Assembly (NCBI GenBank): GCA_016649585.1
Contig: JAENXH010000056.1
Span: 1-7,691 of the forward strand
DNA length: 7,691 nucleotides
Reading direction: 5' to 3'
From: Methanosarcinales archaeon
GTDB lineage: Archaea; Halobacteriota; Syntropharchaeia; Alkanophagales; Methanospirareceae
The translations under genes and the position numbers were made by a program. Shown in pieces: positions 1 through 5,361 of the stretch. Under the pieces are notes generated by a model that was not told where the DNA came from, did no database searches, and saw only the letters and a program-made list of their open reading frames with translations. Each line of letters opens with the position of its first letter. Positions within the stretch are counted from its first letter, which is position 1.

Positions 1-26
1 CTAGTTTGAGCGTGCAAAGAAAAGGT

Positions 27-67
27 GGGAGTCCCTGTGCAAAAAAACTCAGGATTAACTCCCTGTG
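27..67. repeat. Short direct and inverted repeats just downstream of rpl10
   Basis: TCCCTGTG occurs twice, at 32-39 and 60-67, 28 bases apart. GGGAGT at 27-32 is also the reverse complement of ACTCCC at 58-63, so the transcript past rpl10 could fold into a 6-bp stem with a large loop. The second copy overlaps the last codons of rpl10. This may be a 3'-end structure. It could also be the edge of a mobile element continuing outside the window, but too little sequence is present to decide. Confidence 0.3.
41..47 (-). terminator. Poly-T tract after rpl10, possible archaeal terminator
   Basis: A run of seven A on the plus strand reads as seven T on the coding strand, beginning 8 bases after the rpl10 stop codon. 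Archaeal RNA polymerase often terminates at such T runs without needing a hairpin. If real, it would separate rpl10 from any downstream uL12 gene. The site is inferred from base composition only. Confidence 0.4.
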
Positions 68-990
68 TATGACGCTAAACGTTGTGCCTGTGCACCGGCT
101 TTTGCAAGCAATGTAGGCATCGTCTCTTTCGCGTATACGCACGCATTTATAGAGAGATTACGTGCTTCAGAATATGCCTTCTGAAGCAGTGGCTTTATGG
201 TCCCCGACGTTGGATACGCAACGTTAAACGCCAAAGCTACTGACTTGTCACTTGCCTCATATAATAAATCGCCAATAGTATACCGAGTCGGATACTCATA
301 CTTCAGGTGTGTGGCAAGCGAAAACGCGGCTTTCGTTACTTCCTGCACGTCCGACACGTACTTCTCAACGTCTATATGGAGAACGCCAGGCGTAAAGAGC
401 ACGCTTCCGTCACGATCGTACACGGCACACAAGTCCAGTCCTTCCTTCATCGGGTAGATCTCAAGCCGTGCCAATATATCTGCAAGCGAATGAGAAACTT
501 TTTCGCCTTCCTTAACTGCCACTTTTCTCTGCTTTATGATGACCTTACCGGCCGCGATTCCCGCAGGTATGCCCAAACTCTGTAATTCGCCTACGATCGG
601 CCCCGGCGTGAGTGAGGTCGGTCCGTCCTCTATCGCTATATCAAACGGGGCGACGGCACCAGCTTTTATCGGCGCAGGTATTTTCCCCTCTTCCAGTACG
701 TTATACAATTCAAAAGCATCAAAATTGGTAAAAATCAACGCCATCTGATCGTCTATAAAATCTATCATATCATTCATTCCACTTTCATTGAACGAAATAG
801 AAATTAAGCTATTTTTCGACACGCGCAGCAGCGCTTTTCCTTGGAAATCTTTCCGTATCCGCTGTACCTGGTTAGAGCCCAATCCTCTTATTTTCGCTAT
901 GCCTACTGTTGGATATGCATCCATCTGGCTTTTTAAAGCAGCGACCTGCTCATTCTTCCATTGCTTCGCTCGTTTGACTTTCTTCTTCAT
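55..990 (-). CDS. rpl10: Large ribosomal subunit protein uL10 (archaeal L10/P0), short C-terminus
   Basis: This protein is the base of the ribosomal stalk: it binds 23S rRNA together with uL11 and carries several uL12 dimers on a long C-terminal helix. The 311 residues show the N-terminal rRNA-binding domain (VGIAKIRGLGSNQVQRIR near 29-46, then ALLRVSKNSL), the inserted archaeal/eukaryotic domain (about 105-180, TSLTPGPIVGELQSLGIPAG), and a C-terminal spine from about 215 with repeated helical segments of the YPT..TI..LL.KAY.EA type, which bind uL12. Archaeal homologues usually run to about 335-350 residues and end in an acidic linker and a GLGALFG-like tail. This one stops right after the last spine helix (AQRLASYTGS), and neither other frame downstream encodes an acidic tail. 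It starts 13 bases after rpl1, with the purine-rich GGAAGG before ATG. Identity is certain; the short end is unusual. Confidence 0.97.
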   Translation of the reverse strand: MKKKVKRAKQWKNEQVAALKSQMDAYPTVGIAKIRGLGSNQVQRIRKDFQGKALLRVSKNSLISISFNESGMNDMIDFIDDQMALIFTNFDAFELYNVLEEGKIPAPIKAGAVAPFDIAIEDGPTSLTPGPIVGELQSLGIPAGIAAGKVIIKQRKVAVKEGEKVSHSLADILARLEIYPMKEGLDLCAVYDRDGSVLFTPGVLHIDVEKYVSDVQEVTKAAFSLATHLKYEYPTRYTIGDLLYEASDKSVALAFNVAYPTSGTIKPLLQKAYSEARNLSINACVYAKETMPTLLAKAGAQAQRLASYTGS

Positions 991-1003
991 CTTTCTTCCT
1001 TCC

Positions 1004-1627
1004 TCACTCTACCTTCACGGTGGGACCCATTGTGGACTTCATGTAAATAGAAGCGATATTCTGCCAGCCCCGCTCTAAACTCGATTCGATCGCTTTGAGT
1101 ACCGCAGCGGCATTCTCTGCTATGTCCTTCGCATCCATGTCACGACGACCGATGTTCACCCAGATCGTTGTGGTCTTTGACTTCACCCGTGCGATTTTCG
1201 CTAATCGCGCCAATACCTGTGCAGGATCCACGCCCGGTGGAAGCGGTTGCGGCATCTTACCCCGCGGACCTAAAATAGTACCCAGACTCTTACCTATAAG
1301 TGCCATCAGAGAGGTATCGGCAACGAAATAATCGTACTTTTGTACCAGATCCCGGGCTTTCTTCTTATCCATCCGCTTGAGTTCTTCTGGGTCTATCACG
1401 TCCGCACCGGCCTCTTTCGATTTTAACGCTACCTCACCAGAGGCGAAAACGCCAATTTTCGGCTCTCTGACCTTCTTTGGTAAAACTACATCCACATTTA
1501 TCCTGTTCTTCGGCTGCTTCAAATCTATATTCTTCAAATTTATGCAGAGGTCTACACCTTCAACAAATCCTCTCTCCTTTGAGCGTAAAACCTTCTCCAC
1601 AGCTCCTACCAGCTCTTCTGCTTCCAT
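1004..1627 (-). CDS. rpl1: Large ribosomal subunit protein uL1
   Basis: uL1 forms the mobile stalk at the E site of the 50S subunit, helping release deacylated tRNA; in several archaea it also represses its own operon by binding mRNA. At 207 residues it is close to the archaeal norm (about 210-220). It carries the family signature GKSLGTILGPRGKMPQPLPP near residues 112-131 and the N-terminal INLKNIDLKQPKNRINVDVVLP strand region near 29-50. The ATG lies one base after the rpl11 TAA. A strong ribosome-binding sequence, GGGGTGAT, sits inside the end of rpl11 about 11 bases before the start, which suggests translational coupling. No frame problems are seen. I did not identify a convincing uL1-binding mRNA structure. 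Confidence 0.97.
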   Translation of the reverse strand: MEAEELVGAVEKVLRSKERGFVEGVDLCINLKNIDLKQPKNRINVDVVLPKKVREPKIGVFASGEVALKSKEAGADVIDPEELKRMDKKKARDLVQKYDYFVADTSLMALIGKSLGTILGPRGKMPQPLPPGVDPAQVLARLAKIARVKSKTTTIWVNIGRRDMDAKDIAENAAAVLKAIESSLERGWQNIASIYMKSTMGPTVKVE

Positions 1628-1628
1628 T

Positions 1629-2099
1629 TTATTCGCCTATCACCCCATCATAAACGCCGTCGTCTATCTCTCTCTGTATCTCTTTAGGCCCTTTCCCTTC
1701 TACCTTTAAACGCATTGAAACACAAGTGCCTATTAACTCTTTAACCGCTGCTTTTAACGAAGAGGCTAACATTCCTTCTCTCTTCTTCTTAGCGATCTCT
1801 TTTAGTTGCTCTATAGATATATCGCCGAGATAATCAGTTGTAGAGTCAGTCTGTGCCTTCTCAATCCCTATCGCTTCCTTTATCAATGCTGCGGTCGGCG
1901 GTACACCCACGGTTATGTCCACCTTCTCGCCATCAATGGTTATCTTCACGGGGACTACCATTCCCGCATAAGCCTCCGTACGCTCATTTACAGAGTTCAC
2001 TATCTCTTTTATATTTACTCCAAGTGGACCAAGAGCTGGCCCTAACGGTGGTCCGGGATTCGCTTTCCCTCCTTCTATCAAGACTTCAACGACGTTCAT
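1629..2099 (-). CDS. rpl11: Large ribosomal subunit protein uL11
   Basis: uL11 binds the GTPase-associated region of 23S rRNA at the stalk base beside uL10 and takes part in factor-dependent GTP hydrolysis. The 156 residues match the usual archaeal length. The N-terminal domain has the diagnostic proline/glycine stretch PGPPLGPALGPLGVNIKEIV (about 16-35), and the C-terminal rRNA-binding domain has GVPPTAALIKEAIG and, near its end, LIGTCVSMRLKVEGKGPKEI. It is the first gene of the minus-strand operon rpl11-rpl1-rpl10. The chosen ATG is preceded by GAAGAGGAAAAA, a good ribosome-binding site at short spacing. A candidate TATA box lies about 80 bases upstream in the divergent region shared with fen. 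Confidence 0.97.
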   Translation of the reverse strand: MNVVEVLIEGGKANPGPPLGPALGPLGVNIKEIVNSVNERTEAYAGMVVPVKITIDGEKVDITVGVPPTAALIKEAIGIEKAQTDSTTDYLGDISIEQLKEIAKKKREGMLASSLKAAVKELIGTCVSMRLKVEGKGPKEIQREIDDGVYDGVIGE

Positions 2100-2143
2100 T
2101 TTTTCCTCTTCGTGCTAAGTAAGCAAGTATCAGGTCTGACGGA

Positions 2144-2165
2144 CGTATCCTGTTTAAGTGATACG
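2144..2165. promoter_or_regulatory. Inverted repeat in the rpl11 leader/promoter region
   Basis: CGTATC (2144-2149) and GATACG (2160-2165) are perfect 6-base inverted arms around a 10-base spacer. A second copy of the left half, GTATCA at 2127-2132, can pair with TGATAC at 2159-2164, giving two mutually exclusive stems in the rpl11 leader. The repeat overlaps the transcription start predicted from the TATA-like box at 2180-2190. It could be a regulator's operator or a 5' leader structure. The repeats are seen directly; the function is inferred. Confidence 0.35.
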
Positions 2166-2179
2166 CACATCTGAGACCC

Positions 2180-2190
2180 TTATAACTATA
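2180..2190 (-). promoter_or_regulatory. Candidate TATA box for the rpl11-rpl1-rpl10 operon
   Basis: On the minus strand the sequence reads TATAGTTATAA, preceded by a purine/A-rich stretch that could serve as the BRE. At archaeal spacing transcription would start near 2158, leaving a leader of roughly 58 bases before rpl11. Promoter identity is inferred from position and composition. Confidence 0.4.
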
Positions 2191-2196
2191 TCTTAC

Positions 2197-2208
2197 TTTA
2201 TTTTATTT
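2197..2208 (+). promoter_or_regulatory. Candidate TATA element for fen
   Basis: TTTATTTTATTT lies about 45 bases before the fen ATG. At usual archaeal spacing it would give a start near 2229 and a leader of about 20 bases. No Shine-Dalgarno sequence is visible before the ATG, so a short-leader or leaderless message is plausible. A second AT-rich stretch at 2217-2228 would give an exactly leaderless message, and I cannot choose between them. Confidence 0.3.
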
Positions 2209-2248
2209 CTTTCCTCTTAAGATATTTGTACAGTACAGAAGCATAAAA

Positions 2249-3247
2249 ATGGGTGTCAATATCGCTGAGTTAATAGAGCCGAAAGAGACGAGTTTAGAGG
2301 CTATTTCAGGTAAAATCGTTGCGATCGATGCCTACAACACGCTTTATCAATTCTTAAGCATCATTCGCCAGCCTGATGGAACACCACTGCAAGATTCTTC
2401 GGGTAGAATAACCTCGCATCTCTCCGGGTTGATATATCGCACGACAAATTTGATGGATAAGGGAATAAGGCCGGTATTCGTCTTTGATGGCAAACCCTCG
2501 GAGTTGAAAGCAGAGGTTATCAAGGCCCGGTCGGAACGGAGAGCAGAGGCGAGAAGGAAATGGGAAGAAGCAAAGGTGCTGTATCCTGAAGAAGCGTTTA
2601 AGTACGCGCAAGCATCCGCACGGATTGACGCAACGATAGTAGAGGATGCGAAGACGCTTTTAACGTATCTGGGCATCCCGTGTGTGCAGGCAAAAACGGA
2701 AGGGGAGGCACAGGCTGCTTATATGGTTCAGAAGGGCGATGCAGAACTTGTCTCCTCGCAGGATTACGATTGCTTACTCTTTGGCGCTCCTGTTATGGTA
2801 CGAAATCTCAGCGCTCCAAGAAGAAAGGCAAAGCCCGATGTCGTTTCGTTTAACGAACTCGCAGAGAAGCACGGAATAACCCGGGAGGAGCTTGTTGACA
2901 TTGCAATTCTCATAGGCACTGATTTTAATCCTGGAATAAAAGGGATAGGGGTTAAGAGAGCGCTAAAGCTGATAAAAAAGCATCATAGCATCGAACGATT
3001 AATATCCGAATCTGAAATAGTGGAGATTGGGAATTACGAACTCGTTCGAGATATCTTCCTGCACCCGGACGTGAACGAGTCGTATGAAATAGTATGGGGA
3101 ACGCTGGATGAGGCTAAAGTACTGGATTTCCTCTGTGAAGAGCATGACTTCTCAGAAGAGCGTGTGAGTAAAGTTCTGAAAAGGATCGAACCACAAAAGC
3201 AAAAAATAACGGGCTTGCAACAGAAGAGCATAGAGCAGTGGTTGTGA
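2249..3247 (+). CDS. fen: Flap endonuclease 1 (FEN1/XPG family)
   Basis: This structure-specific 5' nuclease removes 5' flaps during Okazaki-fragment maturation and repair, working with the PCNA clamp. The 332 residues match the archaeal family in length. The XPG-N domain carries the metal ligands D27 (AIDAYNTLYQF) and D80 (VFDGKPSELK). The XPG-I domain carries E151 and E153 (TEGEAQAA), D172 and D174 (SSQDYDCLLFG). D225 lies in ILIGTDFNPGIKGIG, which begins the helix-hairpin-helix DNA-binding segment. All seven expected acidic ligands are present. The last eight residues, QKSIEQWL, form a PCNA-interacting (PIP) box with Q at position 1, I at 4 and W at 7, but with L instead of the usual aromatic at 8. 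The ATG gives the canonical MGVNI start, needed because the mature N-terminus threads near the active site. It is divergent from the ribosomal operon. Confidence 0.97.
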   Translation: MGVNIAELIEPKETSLEAISGKIVAIDAYNTLYQFLSIIRQPDGTPLQDSSGRITSHLSGLIYRTTNLMDKGIRPVFVFDGKPSELKAEVIKARSERRAEARRKWEEAKVLYPEEAFKYAQASARIDATIVEDAKTLLTYLGIPCVQAKTEGEAQAAYMVQKGDAELVSSQDYDCLLFGAPVMVRNLSAPRRKAKPDVVSFNELAEKHGITREELVDIAILIGTDFNPGIKGIGVKRALKLIKKHHSIERLISESEIVEIGNYELVRDIFLHPDVNESYEIVWGTLDEAKVLDFLCEEHDFSEERVSKVLKRIEPQKQKITGLQQKSIEQWL

Positions 3248-3358
3248 GCAAGCAAAGCAGTGCGAATGTAGATTCTTCAGTATAGTTCGCTTTTCGTAAG
3301 AGGATGCCAAAATAAAGAGGATTAAAGAACATCAACAACCCTTGGTTATACACAAACT

Positions 3359-4189
3359 ATGGAACTTATAACCGCAGTCATCATTCTGGCATTGACTGGA
3401 GTAGTCGTTGGATTCGGTGAGGGTTTTCTAGGCGTTGGCGGGAGCTTCATCATGGTTCCCGTGGTGTTCTGGCTGTTTACCGCAATGGGCGTTGCGCCAG
3501 ATATGGCAATTAAGCTTGCATTTGGCTCTACGCTTCTTGTCATCTTTCCCACGGCAATCGGTGGTGCGTTGGCACATACGAAAAAAGGAACGGTATGGTG
3601 GAAAGCAGGAATCGTTCTGGGCGTTTGCGGCACTATTGGCGCGGTTACCGGCTCTACCATTACTTCATGGTTCCTTAGCGCAGAGATATTGAAACCCGTA
3701 TTTGGACTCGTAGTTGGTCTCGGTGCGATACGGATGTTAACGGGAAAGCCTCCAGGAAGTGAGGACTGCCCGAAAGAGTTGCCGCTTATCTGGGCTTGCT
3801 TTGGGTTCCCTATTGGCGTTCTTAGTGGCCTGATAGGCATTGGTGGTGGAATAATCATGGTTCCCGTGATGACGCTATGGTTAAAGTTCAAGATGCATCA
3901 TGCAGTTGGCACCTCGCTCGCAATGATGATCTTCACGAGCTTTGGCGGTGCACTCGGCTATCTCATACATGGACTATCAGTTCCAAATCTACCACCGTTT
4001 TCTGTAGGTTATGTCAATCTACTTGCCGGGGCTTGTTTGGCGGTGACAAGCATTCCTGTGGTTCGGATAAGTGCAAGAACTGCGCATAGACTACCGGAAA
4101 CGCAGCTACGGTATATCTTTATCGCGCTGATGGTTTATATCGCATTGAAGATGATCGGAGTATTTGAATGGCTGGGCTTGCCGTTATAA
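3359..4189 (+). CDS. TSUP (TauE/SafE) family membrane permease
   Basis: This is a polytopic inner-membrane protein of the TSUP family, whose members export or import sulfite, sulfoacetate, thiosulfate or other small organic anions; the substrate here cannot be told. The 276 residues are almost all hydrophobic, with about eight membrane segments. The family's internal duplication is plain: GVGGSFIMVPV (25-35) matches GIGGGIIMVPV (160-170), and the following helices also correspond (AFGSTLLVIFPTAIGGALAH at 54-73, GTSLAMMIFTSFGGALGYLIH at 184-204). The duplication survives at DNA level as 15 identical bases (3449-3463 and 3854-3868). A charged loop at about 129-141 separates the halves. No Shine-Dalgarno sequence precedes the ATG; an A-rich stretch at 3309-3323 may hold the promoter. 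It is 111 bases after fen and is probably transcribed on its own. Confidence 0.9.
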   Translation: MELITAVIILALTGVVVGFGEGFLGVGGSFIMVPVVFWLFTAMGVAPDMAIKLAFGSTLLVIFPTAIGGALAHTKKGTVWWKAGIVLGVCGTIGAVTGSTITSWFLSAEILKPVFGLVVGLGAIRMLTGKPPGSEDCPKELPLIWACFGFPIGVLSGLIGIGGGIIMVPVMTLWLKFKMHHAVGTSLAMMIFTSFGGALGYLIHGLSVPNLPPFSVGYVNLLAGACLAVTSIPVVRISARTAHRLPETQLRYIFIALMVYIALKMIGVFEWLGLPL

Positions 4190-4216
4190 ATCAAATTTAT
4201 TCAGCCATTATAAATC
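4180..4216. repeat. Near-identical 13-base direct repeat at the 3' end of the permease gene
   Basis: GCCGTTATAAATC (4180-4192, containing the permease stop codon) recurs with one mismatch as GCCATTATAAATC (4204-4216), 24 bases downstream. It lies in the gap between the convergent permease and MNT genes. No function is evident; it may be chance or a relic of a small duplication. Confidence 0.3.
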
Positions 4217-4232
4217 CTTATGGATGCTTTAT

Positions 4233-4549
4233 CTACAATGTAATGCCCTCATCAAGGGCTTCCCGTACGATTGTTATCTCCTGCGATAATTTCCTGAATT
4301 CTTTTGGGGTATAGCATAAAAATCTACAGGGTAACTCAAATCCCAATAGTCATACATCTTAGCTGCCCTCTTAATGAAGTTCATACCTTTAAACCTGTCA
4401 GATACTATAATAAGGTCTATATCACTCTCCGCTGTAGCCTTACCAGCCGCCGTGCTGCCGAAGAATATTATGCTCTTTACTGGGAAATCCTTGTTCACTC
4501 TGTCCTTAAATTTCTCCAGCACCCTCTTTATATCTTCTCTTGAATCCAT
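4233..4549 (-). pseudogene. MNT-type minimal nucleotidyltransferase (MNT/HEPN pair), frameshifted
   Basis: This is a small nucleotidyltransferase of the DNA polymerase beta superfamily, the antitoxin-like partner of HEPN proteins. The motif is FFGSTAAGKATAESDIDLII, with G31-S32 and metal-binding D43 and D45; the third Asp is D76 in YPVDF. Read as it stands, the frame continues only 14 residues past YPVDF, with an atypical ending, and stops at 4274. One frame over, sequence typical of the family resumes as CYTPKEFRKL and EITIVREALDEGITL and stops at 4233-4235. Adding one base to the five-A run at 4318-4322 (T run on the coding strand) gives VDFLCYTPKEF and a 105-residue protein of normal length. 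The 317-base span equals 318 minus one. The start overlaps the end of the HEPN gene by 22 bases. It is either a recent pseudogene or a homopolymer sequencing error. Confidence 0.88.
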
Positions 4550-4889
4550 TTTGGTATCTTCTCTGCGTGATTTATAAGGTCTTCGGATACCTCTCCTACA
4601 TCCTGAATCTCAACAACGTCCGGGTATCTCGTATAAGTATAGGCAGGGCTTAGTTCCTTACACAACTCCACGAGATATCCGGGCAGATTTAGTTCGGTTG
4701 CCAATAAGAAGAGATCGTGAGCCTTTTAAGTTTCCGGAATCTCTTTATGTACAGGGCTTTCAATGCCTTCTCTGTCGCTTGCTGGGAGAAAAATGCAGCC
4801 GCTCTGTATTTCTTGCCTCTGAAGTTGAACTTTGCGGTTTCTAAGTCTTCTGTAGCCCTATCCCACCATCTCTGAATATCTTCTTCCAT
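4528..4889 (-). pseudogene. HEPN-domain protein (partner of MNT), frameshifted
   Basis: HEPN proteins are all-helical; paired with MNT proteins they behave as toxin-antitoxin modules, with the HEPN part often a ribonuclease. The first 55 residues are a standard family start: EDIQRWWDRATEDLETAKFN, then YRAAAFFSQQATEKALKALY. The current frame then runs into an atypical tail and stops at 4689. In the neighbouring frame the expected continuation is present: AHDLFLLATELNLPGYL, VELCKELSPAYTYTRYPDVV and a C-terminal helix ending KWIQEKI, stopping at 4528-4530. One added base in the four-T run at 4724-4727 (A run on the coding strand) gives KLKKAHDL and a 120-residue protein. The 362-base span equals 363 minus one. 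In the repaired sequence RKLKKAH would give an R-x5-H spacing compatible with the HEPN nuclease motif, though I am not sure of the alignment. It is upstream of, and overlaps, MNT. Confidence 0.88.
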
Positions 4890-4958
4890 ATATGGACTGT
4901 AGTAAAGTACACCTTCTAACGAACAAGAACGATTCCGTTATCTATGCGTTCATTTCGG

Positions 4959-5301
4959 TCATTTACTCTCGTCTTGGAGTATAGACTCTTCATTCTTTTT
5001 AAAGACCTTATCTATATATTCTAATTTTTTTTGCTCTTTCTCAAATGTGTAAGCTTCTAACATCCTTCTATTCAATTCATACGCACTCCCACCTACACAT
5101 ATCCAAAAAAATGATAGGAGAACCACGAAAACGTAAAGTAACCAAACTGGATTCTCACCAAATACTGACCAGGATAACCTTAAGATTAAAGAATAATACG
5201 AAGCCTACAAAGCAGATAAGAAGTAGAATATCTATAATTAGAACAAATGCTAGAGCATCTTCAGCTGCCTTAGTTAGAAGTCTTTTTTTCTTTTCTCTCA
5301 T
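4959..5301 (-). pseudogene. Small two-helix membrane protein, frameshifted, function unknown
   Basis: Not recognised. From the ATG at 5299-5301 a basic start (MREKKKRLLTKAAED) leads into one hydrophobic helix (about residues 17-38), then the frame stops at 5155-5157. The frame one base over continues as protein-like sequence: GENPVWLLYVFVVLLSFFW forms a second membrane helix, followed by a charged tail (YELNRRMLEAYTFEKEQKK, ending LQDESK) with stop at 4959-4961. The downstream part has no start of its own before the tail, so this is one broken gene. The span is 343 bases, or 342 plus one, so a net single-base insertion (or two-base loss) between about 5157 and 5205 explains it. Repaired length is about 113 residues. 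An in-frame TAA directly precedes the ATG, five bases from the left end of the insertion sequence, so the N-terminus is complete. The plus-strand frame across this region is only its shadow. Confidence 0.7.
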
Positions 5302-5306
5302 TTATC

Positions 5307-5329
5307 GGTAATGTCCCACAAACCATGAC
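5307..5329 (+). repeat. Left terminal inverted repeat of the IS1-family element
   Basis: It pairs with 6379-6401 at 17 of 23 positions. Mismatches from the outer end are at positions 5, 11, 13, 15, 16 and 17. The outermost GGTA matches the end typical of IS1-family elements. Confidence 0.88.
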
Positions 5330-5330
5330 T

Positions 5331-5338
5331 TTTATAAA
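5331..5338. promoter_or_regulatory. Palindromic TATA box, possible bidirectional promoter of the IS
   Basis: TTTATAAA is its own reverse complement. Its centre is 27.5 bases from the transposase ATG (5362) and also 27.5 bases from the left end of the element (5307). Rightwards, archaeal spacing puts the transcription start at or next to the ATG, so the transposase mRNA is probably leaderless, which fits the absence of a Shine-Dalgarno sequence. Leftwards, transcription would begin at the element's edge, a few bases before the ATG of the small membrane gene. No strong BRE is evident on either side to fix a single direction. Confidence 0.6.
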
Positions 5339-5361
5339 CACACAATCTAATAACTTACTTT

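Noticed and set aside
1570..1627. uL1 autoregulatory binding site at the start of rpl1
   Set aside because: Such a site is known near this position in Methanococcus, but I could not find a stem with the expected internal loop here by reading, so no feature is claimed.
4245..4259. GCCCT/AGGGC hairpin near the 3' end of MNT
   Set aside because: The 5-bp stem falls within the coding sequence for REALDEGI, which is conserved in the family, and it is not followed by a T run.
4318..4322. Programmed -1 frameshift in the MNT gene at its T5 run
   Set aside because: A -1 step there does restore the protein, and the site is T-rich. But only the P-site codon would re-pair well after slipping, and no MNT protein is known to me to be recoded. 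Mutation or a homopolymer error is simpler.
5045..5311. Plus-strand frame of 88 codons in the gap left of the insertion sequence
   Set aside because: It lies antisense to the two-frame membrane protein gene, which has far better protein character (two hydrophobic helices and a charged tail). The plus-strand translation has no recognisable domain and no promoter.
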